Shown piece after piece: positions 22,598 to 34,785 of a stretch of DNA of 64,000 nucleotides. Source of the DNA: Clarkia xantiana subsp. parviflora (lineage: Eukaryota > Streptophyta > Magnoliopsida > Myrtales > Onagraceae). Positions within the stretch are counted from its first letter, which is position 1. Each line of letters opens with the position of its first letter. The translations under genes and the position numbers were made by a program. The notes under the pieces are model-generated. The model was not told the DNA's origin, made no database searches, and saw only the letters and a program-made list of their open reading frames with translations. The stretch spans positions 17,962,763 through 18,026,762 of the forward strand of contig JAPTYO010000007.1 in assembly GCA_036873135.1 (NCBI GenBank). Reading direction: 5' to 3'.

Positions 22598-25399
22598 CAT
22601 CCATCCAAATACCCTCTAAAAAAATATTTGAGTTTTTCTACCATGTTTGTGGAGCATCATGTTTTTTTTTTTTTTTTACTAAGGTTGACTTAAATGTAAC
22701 TTATGTAAAATTTTAAAAGTATGAAAAAAGTAAGAAATTTTTTAACTACACCTAGTATTTACATCATACTATTAAAAATGTCAATTCCCTCTAGGGTTCA
22801 CCTTTAGAGTAATATAAAACTAAAAAAATAAAAAAGTACCAAAAGTATGCTGCTTGTGGAGCGTGATAGAAACACCCTCTAATTTATAGAAGTTAATACT
22901 TTTTAGACAGAGAGACTTTAATACGTATCATGCATGTCAACTCTATCACACTAGCATTTTATTTAGGAATATTATATAAATTGGATTCATTTATAAATTA
23001 TTACTCAAAATATAATTTTGTATATTTGGTTATATAAATTTTTAATTTTTAAGCAGTTTGTTACATTTTACCATTTTCGTTAAATTTTATATAAAATGAA
23101 CATATTCCGGTCATGTGTGGTCTTTGTATGTTTATACAAGATGAATTCGAACGTAAATTGAAATGATTATAACGAAATACATTCAATTGTACGACCAGTT
23201 GAAAGACACTGTTAGAATTAGGCAGATGTCTAATTGTAGTCCAATTTAAGGTTTTTCGCAACAATTCTTTTATTTTTATATTTCAATTCATCTAAGAGTA
23301 TATATGAAAGGTCACATGTAACTGGAACACCCTATTTTTGCTTAATTTGACAAAAGTAGTAATAGATATAGCAACTTGTTATGAACTTGAAAGTTTGAAT
23401 AGCTAAGTTTAAAAAAAAAAATCGAATATCAGTTTATATTATTGTCAAGATTCGGATAGGAATTTAATTATTAACCTTTTTATTTATTGACAAGTGAGGA
23501 TCGATAACTAGTTTATAAATATTTAGTTATTCGGGTGGAGCTACTAGAGCTAGTAATCTCTCGAGTTTGAAGCGGTACATTTTTTTACATAAAAATAGCC
23601 ATTATATTGAATGAATGAATGGAGTCAAATTAATTAAGGACGTCTTAATTAAATTAATTTTTCCGATTGCGAATTTTATTTTATAATCTATAAAAGTCTT
23701 ACATTACATATATGGTTTCATACAAAGAAAAACATATTTTAATCATCGTCAATTTAACGGTGAATAATGAATGAAGATGGAGGTGGATGAGAAGAAGACA
23801 ATTTATTTGTGGACCCATTGTCGGTACGTTTTTTTTATTTAATAATTTATTATATAAGGAAAAATGGGTTACGAAAGGATTGTACGGATGATAATGATTA
23901 GTGGTTTACTGCAAAATCATTTATATTAATTTAACCTTTTTTAGGCGTTTTTTAACGCTAATTTAATTCCTGCTTTAGCTGATTAGACTCAATCACATGC
24001 ACTTTTATGAAGTGACATACTGAGATGTAATTACGCACAGTTCTAAGGGATAATGATATTCAATTATTCTTTGGCCAAAAAAAAAGATATTCAATTATTG
24101 ATGGATTCTTATATAAGTTTACCTTTGAAATATCTTGCTTTTACCATGAACCTTTCCTACAAGTTATCCAATCATAAAGAATATATGTGCAATTGCAGAA
24201 GTACAATTAAATCGATAAATCCTTCTTCATTGGTTGTGTTATTTTAAATTTCCGTACTTTTTTTAATTTATATATATAATACTTACAAGTTTTTTTCTTT
24301 TACAAGATTGCTACACGGAGCGTTGCAAATAAAACATCTCCAGCAAATCAAACTTAGTTCTCCTTTAAAAATACACAGTTTCTTTATCGGTTGGACCAAC
24401 AATTATTGATCTAAAAATTATTCACCTAATCGGTTCGGTATGGACTGATTAGTTCACGATCCCATAAAGAATAAACTCAATCATGTTAGTTAATATGGAT
24501 ACTAACATTGTAAATTTCAATATTCAGATAATAACCTTAATTTTTTTTTTTTTTTGGCGAAGTAAAAACCTAAATTAATCCTTAAAAGAGTTAAGATGGT
24601 CCACAATTAGATGGCGATGTGGTACTAGACCTCCGAATCCAATTAGCTGGTGATTGCAACAACTCTTGAAAGGTCAAAATAATAGTGCTTCATCGTACGT
24701 ACGTATAGAGGAAGTTGGTTCCCTAGTCCACACACCTATATATATATATTAATCGATCAATAAATAAATATATATATATACATATATATATATATATTAT
24801 ATTATAGATAGAAGAAGAAGAGACAGAGACAATTATTAGTTGGTGGTGTAAGTGCATGGGCGTAGCTACGTATAGTAGGGGTTGCAATTACAACCCCTTA
24901 ACTTTATAAAAATCAGTATATATACTAATTGATATGTAAATGTTGTTACCCCTCAATTTGTGAAAAAAAAAAATGAATGTTGTATCCCGCATTTAAATAG
25001 GAAAGTGGTGCAACATTAAATATGAATGTTATGTATATATATATATATATATATAGTTTGTATGTATAAATGAATATCTAAAATTATATTTGACTATCTA
25101 AGTGACAATATATATTTATTCAAATAAATATATACAAAAGTATTACCAAAAAAATCTGCAAAATTCTGTTTGTCCATAACGTAATTCAATGAGCCGTAAT
25201 TTGACGAACGATTTTTTTGTGAATTTCATTGAAAATATATATTTGAATATGTTGATAATGAGTATACTTTTGAATTTTTTTTCTTTAAAAATTATGATTT
25301 GATTTTCAACAAATTTTAATATTTGGATTTTTTAACATTGGTGTATGAGTAAAAAAAATTAATGACTCTTGCAGCCCTCGGTTTCTACGGCAATTTGTA
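22598..25399. other. AT-rich intergenic DNA
   Basis: No gene was recognised. It contains a partial arm of the 9.6-kb MITE family (about 23311-23420), TA-rich microsatellite tracts near 24740-24800 and 25035-25057, and a probable decayed transposon fragment at about 24846-25385 that I cannot classify. Confidence 0.45.
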
Positions 25400-25626
25400 G
25401 GAAAAATCACTAAACTACCCACATTTTAGAACTCAAACACAAAAACAAGGGAAAATGAGTTTCCGGAACCATAATCACCACTAGCGCATCTCGGAAATGC
25501 GCCAGAAACATGGCACATCTGCCAAATGCGCCACATTTAATACATGGCGCATTTCCCAGATGCGCCACAATTAATAAGCATTAATTACCCGTTTTTCAAA
25601 TTAATTCACTAAAATAGTGCTACAAA

Positions 25627-25689
25627 CTAGAATCGAACCCAGGCCACCTAGGTGATAGACATGACTACTGACCACTACACTACAATGTC
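25627..25689 (-). pseudogene. tRNA-Asp-like module 1, left arm
   Basis: On the minus strand it has an A-box-like TAGTGTAGTGG and a B-box GGTTCGATTCT at tRNA spacing. It matches the 26438-26500 copy at about 94% by eye. The anticodon stem is degraded. Confidence 0.6.
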
Positions 25690-25746
25690 TTTTGTTTAGA
25701 ACTTATTAAACTTTTTATATTTAATGTTAGTTTAACGACCAAAATA

Positions 25747-25816
25747 TCGTCACTGAGAATTTAACACTAGTCACCCGCATGATAGGCAAAAATTCTTACC
25801 ACTACACTACAATGAC
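25747..25816 (-). pseudogene. tRNA-Asp-like module 2, left arm
   Basis: The mirror copy of 26311-26380. It keeps TTGTAGTGTAGTGGTAAG and GCGGGTGAC as in plant tRNA-Asp, but its B-box region is mutated (GTGTTAAATTC). Confidence 0.55.
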
Positions 25817-26310
25817 TTTTGTTGATAATTAATTAAAATTAGTATATTTATTTGTCTATGTAGTTTTATTTATTGTTTTGTGATAATACATTGTTTAGTT
25901 ACATACAATTGCACCATGTGACCGAATGATTAATTTTTTGAAGTGATTAATGGTTACATACATTTCAGAATATGAGAGAATCGTTCAAACTTATTTTATT
26001 TAATAATTTATATTTAATCAAATGTGATTGAATTTTACAAAATAACTAAACATAGGTAGGGGTTGAATTTTACTAAATCGTTATTTAACTAAAATTCAAT
26101 CACATCTGATTAAACATAAATTATTAAATAAAATAAGTTTAAACGATTATGTCATATTCTAAAATGTATGTAACCATTAATCACTTTAAAAAAGTAATCA
26201 TTCGGTCACATGGTGCAAATGTAGGCAACTAAACAATGTATTAACACAAAAAAATAAATAAAATTACATAGACAAATAAATATACAAAGTTTAATTAATT
26301 ATCAACAAAA

Positions 26311-26380
26311 ATCATTGTAGTGTAGTGGTAAGAATTTTTGCCTATCATGCGGGTGACTAGTGTTAAATTCTCAGTGACGA
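26311..26380 (+). pseudogene. tRNA-Asp-like module 2, right arm
   Basis: About 70 nt that align along their whole length with plant nuclear tRNA-Asp(GUC) as I recall it (TTGTAGT.TAGTGGTAAG, GCCT.TCA.GCGGGTGAC), at roughly 75% identity. The anticodon position reads ATC instead of GTC and the T arm is broken, so it is not a functional tRNA. Confidence 0.6.
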
Positions 26381-26437
26381 TATTTTGGTCGTTAAACTAA
26401 CATTAAATATAAAAAGTTTAATAAGTTCTCAACAAAA

Positions 26438-26500
26438 GACATTGTAGTGTAGTGGTTAGTATTCATGTTTATCACCTAGGTGGCCTGGGTTCGATTCTAG
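26438..26500 (+). pseudogene. tRNA-Asp-like module 1, right arm
   Basis: About 63 nt with an A-box TAGTGTAGTGG and a near-consensus B-box GGTTCGATTCT. The acceptor stem does not close. The B-box is the best preserved of the four copies, so polymerase III factors could still bind. Confidence 0.6.
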
Positions 26501-26736
26501 TTTGTAGCACTATTTTAGTGAATTAATTTGAAAAACGGGTAATTAATGCTTATTAATTGTGGCGCATCTGGGAAATGCGCCATGAATTAAATGTGGCGCA
26601 TTTGGCAGATGTGCCATGTTTCTGGCGCATTTCCGAAATGCGCTAGTAGTGATTATGGTTCCGGGAACTCGTTTTCCCTTGTTTTTGTGTTTGAGTTCTA
26701 AAATGTGGGTAGTTTAGTGATTTTTCCCAATTTGTA

Positions 26737-29700
26737 AGTGTAACTTACTGAATTGAATTGAGGATTTAATGTCAGATGATGGAAATGGATCCCACTCCAC
26801 TCTCCTCCTCACCTCATCAATGTCCGCTTCAAGTCCATGGTCCACTCCTCATTCATTTACTACATCTGGGTTCTTGCCACGTGGACTCACTTGTCTTTTT
26901 TACTTTTCCTAATGTCTATTCTATGCTGCTTTAAAATTATCAACTGCGGAGAGTTATATAGTACGTGGCTAGATCCTACTTTCGTGTATATACATTCAAA
27001 TTAAGTGGTGGTTCGTGTTTTGCATTTCTCAAAATATATAAATTCAACCTTCAAAGTTTTGGAAATTACGCAGAGGTCCTGGAATGCTCGACTCTGTTTT
27101 TGTAACCTCTCTTTTTTCTTTTTCTTTTCTAAAAGGTAGAAAAAGCAATCAACAGTTGTTTAAATTTAGAAAATGATATTTTTCGTTATTTGTACATAAT
27201 TTTTTAATCATTTTTTAACATTTTAATTATCATTCAAGGTAAAAATAAAAATTTATATTTTCATGATACTTTTTTTATAGTTTTTTTTTTTATTTTGCAA
27301 TCATTTAAATATTTACTAAATTAAAATTTATTTTATACTGGAAAAAATATTTTTATTTTGTTGTACTTTTTTTAGTATTTATAACCATTTTTTGGCAAAA
27401 ATAATTATATATATATATAATATTTTTATATTTTCATAAATATATATGTGTGTGTGTGCACATGGTTAATATGTAGCATGTTGAATATATAATTTTCTTT
27501 TATTTATTTTAAAATTTTAAGATAATTATAATGCTTTTTACTATTGCCATTAAAAATTACGCACGAAGATCACTTGACAAATACGTTAGGACATTTGCTT
27601 AAGTGGATGCGAGAATTAATGACATTATTTGTCACTAATTGTTCCTCCTTAAAAAAAAATTTCTCCCCTCTAAATCGGGTGTGGAACATTTGTAGTTTCA
27701 ATAAAATTTGATACTTTTAATATTTATCTCTTTTTTGTATTTTCTGTTTCCAATTGTTATTTTATTGTTTAAAAAAATACTAACAAAAAATAATATTATG
27801 AAATTTCATATTCATTTTTTTCTGAAATTTTATATTCATTTTGAATATTATTAATTATTTAAATGGTAAAAAAATTAATTCTTTTCAAATTATGATTTTT
27901 ATATTTCATAAAATTACTTGAAAAATATTTTGAATTTTTATTTATAATAATAATATGATCATTTAGTTAAAAATAAATTATCTAATTAAATAAATTAGAT
28001 CTTTTTATATTTCTTGTTAAATTATCTTTATAGTGATTCTAATAATTTTGAATGTACTTTTTAATAATAAATAATACTGGGCTGTCAATAAATCACGCTG
28101 TAAACTGAATTTGACTACTTGATAAAAAAAAATTTATTTAATTAGTTAGTTCAGGTATTGAAAACTAACAAATTTAACTATGGAACTTTAAGTTAATTTT
28201 TATCTATCTATCGAACTGTTGTGTCGGCCACAGGAAGAAAGCCCGAACAAGATGGGGCCCAAAAATCCTGGCTGACAAATTAGCTAGGTTTATTTTCTAC
28301 ATCAGCTAACTTGATTTTTTATGTTAATTAAATTTAATTTAATAGGTAGGTAGGTCTTACAATTATTCCCTTAATTAATAAAAAACAATACTATATATAT
28401 TATCTCTATATATACAATTTTTGGCTTTCTCAGGCGCTCTTAGTTTTGTGTAATGCTAGGTCAGTAATGCCCCGTCGTCTGATTTTCTTTTATTTTATTT
28501 TAAAGAAAGCATTACTATAATTATTATTAGAAGAAAAAAAAAAGGTGATCATTTGTATCACAACCATATTATATAATATAGTGTAACAGTTTATCACTTA
28601 ATCATATTTAATTCAATATTTTAGTTTTAAATCACGTTGAATTGAGAATAGATAAATATTGATAAAAAGTATTTTACAGCTTACAAGCTAATGTGCGAGT
28701 TATTGATATGGAGCAAACATTTATTTATCAGTACTCTCCTCACTTTAAAAATTAGAACACTATGCAGGAAGAAAAAGATAAAAATAAATAAGTGTATGAC
28801 AAGATGGATAGTTTTTGGAAAATTTATCTTCACATTTGTTTTTAACTGTTCACGCTAGCTAGCTATTCCAATATGCCAAACTAATATTAAAAAACTTTAG
28901 ATGCCACTACGAGAATTTCAGAATTTTTTCAAATAGCTAGTGGATTTGTTGATTATTAGTCAGGTTATTAAAAGTTAAAACAGACAACAATTAAAGAAGA
29001 AAGCGAAATGGCTTAAATTAATTATAGTTCTTTTTTCCAAGAATGCATTTTTCTCATTTGATAGTAAAGAACTCCAAACTAATAAAAAAAAAGCAATAAA
29101 AAAAATGTAAAATTTGCCAATTTATAAATTTGTTAATTGCTTATTTTAAGAGCTATGCTAATTGCTAATACTTAAGTAGTTGCCTTGCCGTCCTATATTT
29201 GTATTGAGGGGTGCGTGGTAATGGTAGGTCGGGGGTCCTTGTCATTGCCCCTTAGGTAAAGCAAGTAGAATAAGACGGACGGCATTCGTAGCCAATTTGC
29301 ATAATAGAGATTAGAGATGATATCAATCTTCGGACGGTTCTTCAACTTTTATATTATCATCCTAATTATATATATTCTTTTATATTTCTGTTTATTTTGT
29401 ATAAAACTCTTCAACTTAATCCGTCAGTGCCATGATTTAATACAGCTCTAATCGTCTCTTCATTTTTCCGCCTACCTTCTTCATTCTCGTATATCTTAAT
29501 TTCACAATCATCTTCTCGGTTGGTTGGCATATCTTCCTTCTTTCTCGCTTAAATTACCAATTTCAGGCTCATTCCCTCACATCTAATAAGGAAATGTTCT
29601 CGTATATTTACATCTTCATCAATTCCTTCATTACCAATCAATAAAATGAGACTGTAACTTTAGTTTTTCAATAGAGCAAATATAAAATTGCATGTGATAT

Positions 29701-30113
29701 ATTGTTTAAAAGGCTTATCATCTAAAATTGTTACAAATCCTATCAGTCCACCGATGCCCACACACATTGCTTTAAGTTTTGAATGATTTGAGAGATAAAG
29801 AACGAGATGGATCTGTTTCACACATGATTAATGAACTGACATATTGATCGGTTCTGACTTATGAAGGACATGAATCATGATAATAACTTATTTTTTTTGG
29901 GTAGCCAACAAGCTTAACATTTGGCCGAAAAGGCAATATGCTCAGTCCGACGATAGTAATATAATAGGAAACTCAATATTATAATTATAATTGACTGTGA
30001 TGCCACATATATATTTTATATTAAAAGACATAAAAGTTGGTGGTGTCATATATAATCAGTCACTTGCCAACTCATGAATCAAACATAGGTCCACCCAACT
30101 CATTAACAAAATG
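26737..30113. other. AT-rich intergenic DNA
   Basis: No gene, RNA gene or well-defined repeat was recognised over about 3.4 kb. Composition is very AT-rich with many homopolymer runs. Confidence 0.5.
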
Positions 30114-30118
30114 TATAT

Positions 30119-30989
30119 TGTTGCGTCCGGGACGACTGAGGTCACGAGGACGCGTCTGAGGTTGTGCGGGTAAGGACCCTTCTGTCGGAGGTTGTGACCC
30201 GGCAATGTTGTGACCCGGCAAGGCTGTGACCCGACGAGGTTGTGACCCGGCAAGGCTGTGACCCGGCGAGGTAGTGACCCGGCAAATCTGTGTCTCGTGC
30301 GTCGGATCCTGCGCAAAGGACCAATGCTAGCACGGAGAGGGGGGGGTGGTGCTAGCGGAGCCCTCTCCGATGCTTAAGTTACTAAAGTGGCAAAAGGGTA
30401 ATTTCTAGAGAGAGAAAGTTCTAGAGAGAAGTCAGAGCTCAAAATACCAAAGTTGGGCAAATGAGAGAGTGAGTGAAAATGGGTGGCCAAGGCCTCCTAT
30501 TTATAGGCTTCCTTGAGACCGGACCCGGTTTTAGAGCGGTTCGACGACGGTTCAAGGAGACAAACGGGAACCGTCATCCACATTGGTAATGCATGAACTT
30601 GACCTCTCTACACGTAACGGCGATCGCGGACACGGTAATCGTGGATATGACAATCGCGCAATACCCGTGGCGCAACCCGGACCTCGTCGAAATTGGGCAA
30701 TTCGGCGAGGTCCGGATTGCCGTGCGATCCGGACCTCCGGATTGCGCAATCCGGAGGTCCGGATTGCTTGCAACCCGGACGTCCGGGTTGCTGCAACCCG
30801 GACATCCGGGTTGCTGCAACCCGGAGGTCCGGATTGCTTGCAATCCGGATGTCCGGTCCGGAAACGCGTAAATACGTTTCCGGACCGTTTTGACCCTTGG
30901 GAGACGTTTTTCCGAGACGAGATGTAATTTTGACGTGTTTGCGAGGCCCGAAGTGTAAATACGAACCCGAATTGGACATTTATCCATCA
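30119..30989 (-). repeat. 3' LTR of retrotransposon 2 (871 bp)
   Basis: Identical by eye to 37298-38168. It contains six 16-bp units around GTGACCCGGCAAG (30191-30286) and a block of GC-rich palindromes (30711-30860). Open frames inside it are by-products of the repeats. Confidence 0.96.
30711..30860. repeat. Palindrome cluster in the LTR of retrotransposon 2
   Basis: About six adjacent near-perfect palindromes, for example GCAATCCGGA-GG-TCCGGATTGC halves and GCAACCCGG/CCGGGTTGC. The same block lies at 37890-38039 in the other LTR. It parallels the hairpin block in element 1's LTR, although the sequences differ. Confidence 0.85.
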
Positions 30990-31001
30990 CTTGCCCCCGA
31001 G
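30990..31001 (-). other. Polypurine tract of retrotransposon 2
   Basis: CTCGGGGGCAAG on the minus strand directly next to the 3' LTR, identical to that of element 1. Confidence 0.8.
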
Positions 31002-31618
31002 TCAAGAAACGGTTTAGAACCTTTCTTGGCTCTATTTTAAGTTAGGATATTTGTCCAATTTGAGTCTGACGCTAACCTTTCGATTTTGATCGTTGGTCGG
31101 GTGTAGGTATCTTGATTCCGTCCGTCGCTTGACTTTCTGGCCGAACGACTTTATTTCCTGTCACTATGGTTAGTGTGATGGGAAATATATATGTGACGTG
31201 CAAGCATGGTTATTGTCGGAGACACGAGAAATCGGAAATGCATTTATACGAGTATGCGTCTATCGTCATGTAAGTATGAATTAAGGACGTGGCAAGATCG
31301 TAATTACGTAATGCAAGAAAATAGAAATCGTATGTTTCTAAAATGACTAAGTGATTACCGACTCTTGGATCACGTGATTGCAACATACGCCCATGATGAT
31401 TGACTTGACACGCGCGATGATGTTGATGCGCGCGTTGACGTTGATACACGCGTTGACGTCAGGTATAGATTGTTGGTTATTTCCTGCAAGCATGTTAAAA
31501 CACTTAGAAAATATTAAGCGATATCTAATGTTTGTCACCATAGATGTCGTCGTATGAGCTTTGACGATGTGCATCGTTGGTAGGCTTAGGGGGCATAGCT
31601 ACTCGTTGTATGCAATAC

Positions 31619-32988
31619 ATCTTTGTTGACGTGCATGTGCGTATGTGAAAATACTTAGAAAATATTCTCTCCTTGTTGGCATGACCCCTTGTTGACGTGT
31701 ACGTACGTACATGGGAATACTTTAGAAAATACTTTTTCTTCGTTGACATGCCCCCTTGTCGACATGTATGTACGTACATGGAAACACTTAGAAAATATTT
31801 TCTTCTCGTCGACGTGCACCCTCGTCGACATGTATGTACATACATGGAAACACTTAGAAAATACTTTCTCCTTGTCGACGTGCGTCCTCGTCGACATGTA
31901 TGTACGTACATGGAAACACTTAGAAAATATTTTCTCCTTGTCGACGTGCATCCTCGTCGACATGTATTTACGTATATGGAAACACTTAGAAAATATTTTC
32001 TCCTTGTCGACGTGCATCCTCGTCGACATGTATGTACGTACATGGAAACACTTAGAAAATATTTTCTCCTTGTCGACGCGCATCCTCGTCGACATGTATG
32101 TACGTACATGGAAACACTTAGAAAATATTTTCTCCTTGTCGACGCGCATCCTCGTCGACATGTATGTACGTACATGGAAACACTTAGAAAATATTTTCTC
32201 CTTGTCGACGCGCATCCTCGTCGACATGTATGTACGTATATGGAAACACTTAGAAAATATTTTCTCCTTGTCGACGTGCATCCTCGTCGACATGTATGTA
32301 CGTACATGGAAACACTTAGAAAATATTTTCTCCTTGTCGACGCGCATCCTCGTCGACATGTATGTACGTACATGGAAACACTTAGAAAATATTTTCTCCT
32401 TGTCGACGCGCATCCTCGTCGACATGTATGTACGTACATGGAAACACTTAGAAAATATTTTCTCCTTGTCGACGCGCATCTTCGTCGACATGTATGTACG
32501 TATATGGAAACACTTAGAAAATATTTTCTTCTCGTCGACGTGCACCCTCGTCGACATGTATGTACGTACATGGAAACACTTAGAAAATACTTTCTCCTTG
32601 TCGACGTGCGTCCTCGTCGACATGTATGTACGTACATGGAAACACTTAGAAAATATTTTCTCCTTGTCGACGCGCATCCTCGTCGACATGTATGTACGTA
32701 CATGGAAACACTTAGAAAATATTTTCTCCTTGTCGACGCGCATCCTCGTCGACATGTATGTACGTATATGGAAACACTTAGAAAATATTTTCTCCTTGTC
32801 GACGTGCATCCTCGTCGACATGTATGTACGTACATGGAAACACTTAGAAAATATTTTCTCCTTGTCGACGCGCATCCTCGTCGACATGTATGTACGTATA
32901 TGGAAACACTTAGAAAATATTTTCTCCTTGTCGACGCGCATCCTCGTCGACATGTATGTACGTACATGGAAACACTTAGAAAATATTT
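31619..32988. repeat. 66-bp tandem satellite array in retrotransposon 2
   Basis: About 20 units. Some 18 are nearly identical and the left two or three are diverged. Each unit contains GTCGACG..CGTCGAC and TGTACGTACA palindromes and the phrase ACACTTAGAAAATATTTTC. Because 66 is divisible by three and units lack stops in several frames, long open frames appear on both strands; these are not genes. Variant positions show a repeated four-unit order in part of the array. Confidence 0.96.
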
Positions 32989-33011
32989 CCAGCTGCAGTT
33001 TCTGCTTTTAG

Positions 33012-33193
33012 CATAATTCTCGAGAGATCCGACGCAGGGGCGTGTTCCTCGAGCGATTCTTGATTCTTTATGCTGAGCATGACCGTGCTACCCCTTTCTT
33101 GTGATAAGGGAAATAGGGTTGAGGGTTGTGTAGTGGCGTCTTCTGCCCCCCGGTCGAGGGACCGGCCCAAGGAGGAGCGTTACTCCTACTGAG
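33012..33193 (+). pseudogene. Decayed exon of the antisense gene in retrotransposon 2
   Basis: Bounded by an acceptor-like CTTTTAG and a donor-like GAG|GTAAGC. The translation LPLSCDKGN..APRSRDRPKEER resembles exon 3 of the antisense gene of element 1 (PLAPSCDKGKG..VPRSGSGRS). Upstream and terminal stops show it no longer codes. The upstream exons of that gene are not seen here. Confidence 0.5.
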
Positions 33194-34170
33194 GTAAGCG
33201 TTTGTTGATAATTCTTTGTTCATGTTTTTTCTTGCATGACACTTCGTCACCTGGACAATGTTAAGTACTGTGGTTGCCCCTCTTGGCTAGGCTCCAAGGC
33301 ATGGCAGGATGGGTAGAGCATAGGATGTTGTGACTTGCACATTATAGATTTTGCTTGGAGAAGACGATGGAAACTTCTGCTTGTTCCGTCGAGTCCTGTT
33401 AGAGATGACGACATTCTTTAATCTGTGCCATCTTTTAGATATACTGAACTTGTTTCTGAGTCTGTTTGCCCCCCGGCTTCCATGCTTGAAGACTTGTTGT
33501 AGTTGTTCCTTAGTTGTTGCTTCCGACTTGTCCGCTTTGAATATGTTTATTGAATGCGGATGAGTTATAATGCAAACATAGTTCCTGCGGTCGTGACCGA
33601 TAGCCACTTCCTGATTGATGAGTTGAGATGTTCTTCTGGTTGCCTGCCTGATGCCTTATGCATATTGCCCTTTGTTCCAGAATAGCTTGCCGCTTGACTA
33701 AGCAAGATACTAGTTTATACCGTCTCTTAGTTCCACTCTAAGGCGACGTTGTACAAGACTCGACTTGTAAATTTTACGAGTTTTATACAGGGTACGCACC
33801 TGACAGCGTGTATCAACCTGACAGCGTGTATCAACCCGCGTTGGGGAAGTATACATAAAAAACATTTAAGTTTTTGAAGAAGCATTTTGTAAAACTTAAA
33901 AGGCTTGTTGATAAAATTTTTGAGAAAATATTTTGGTTTTGAATGTGATACATCCAAAAAATCATGTTGACAAAAATATTTTTGGAAAGGTGTTTGATAT
34001 ATAAAATGTTTGATAAGATTTTTGGCAAAACTTTTGGTAAAGTGTTTGAAAAAATACTTGTGATACATGATTCCTGCGTCCAGGGACCATGTAACACTTT
34101 TTGAGAATATGAATTGTGATGCCTGCTTTCTGCGTCCAGGAACCATGCAACACGGCTTAAAAACCTATAA

Positions 34171-34590
34171 AACGAACCCTGATGGCGTTCGTAATATGGG
34201 AATGCCGACTAGACAGAGGACATTCGCCATAAAGAGTGCACCCTGAACCGGATATACGCACTTGTTATATAGTGGGGTTGTTGTCTAAAGAGAGAACTTC
34301 CGCCGTATTTAACGAACCCTGATGGCGTTCGTAATATGGGAATGCCGACTAGACAGAGGACATTCGCCATAAAGAGTGCACCCTGAACCGGATATACGCA
34401 CTTGTTATATAGTGGGGTCGTTGTCTAAAGAGAGAACTTCCGCCGTATTTAACGAACCCTGATGGTGTTCGTAATATGGGAATGCCGACTAGACAGAGGA
34501 CATTCGCCATAAAGAGTGCACCCTGAACCGGATATACGCACTTGTTATAGAGTGAGGTCGTTGTCTAAACAGAGAACTTCCGTCACTTAA
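34171..34590. repeat. Three 140-bp tandem repeats in retrotransposon 2
   Basis: AACGAACCCTGATGG starts units at 34171, 34311 and 34451. The copies differ at only a few bases, and the third diverges at its end. Confidence 0.93.
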
Positions 34591-34646
34591 AGGGTGATCA
34601 GCCCCGTATGCCCATCCTGTTCTGAATTCAGGGAATGGCTATAAAA

Positions 34647-34785
34647 TAGGTCTTGGTGTTAACCCGAGACATTGCTTGTAGTTGACGCCCTGAATAGTCG
34701 CCGTTTTAATAATAGGTCTTGGTGTTAGTCCAAGACACTGCTTGTAGTTGACGTCCTGAATAGTCGCCGTTTTAATAATAGGTCT
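34647..34785. repeat. Two 66-bp tandem repeats in retrotransposon 2
   Basis: TAGGTCTTGGTGTTA starts units at 34647 and 34713, and a third partial copy starts at 34779. The sequence is unrelated to the 66-bp array at 31.6-33.0 kb. Confidence 0.85.

Larger units (their letters stand above)
25400..26727. mobile_element. 1.3-kb fold-back element with 9-bp target duplication, carrying tRNA-like modules
   Basis: The whole element is an inverted repeat centred near 26063. Both ends begin GGAAAAATCACTAAACTACC, and the arms of about 640 bp remain highly similar; one inner stretch of over 50 bp (25703-25757 against 26370-26427) is identical by eye. The flanks carry a perfect 9-bp duplication, CAATTTGTA (25391-25399 and 26728-26736), which is typical of Mutator-like insertion. 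Each arm has GC-rich palindromic modules based on GGCGCATTT and AAATGCGCC near the tip, then two tRNA-Asp-like sequences. There is no protein-coding frame. A transcript of either strand would fold into a long hairpin. Confidence 0.9.

Noticed and set aside
24846..25385. Possible transposon remnant beginning GGGCGTAGCTACG
   Set aside because: Its style recalls a common plant repeat, but I could not define ends or duplications. The fold-back element follows directly and confuses the border.
30552..31005. Open frames within the LTRs of element 2 (also at 37731-38169)
   Set aside because: They are overlapping frames through GC-rich palindromes and 16-bp repeats, present on both strands, with no domain.
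31619..32988. CRISPR-like appearance of a regular repeat array
   Set aside because: The units are contiguous with no unique spacers, and the window is eukaryotic nuclear DNA.
31525..33016. Several open frames of 430-480 codons on both strands with perfect 22-residue repeats
   Set aside because: They arise because the 66-bp satellite unit is a multiple of three and lacks stops. All frames are equally open, and the composition is that of the repeat, not of a protein gene.
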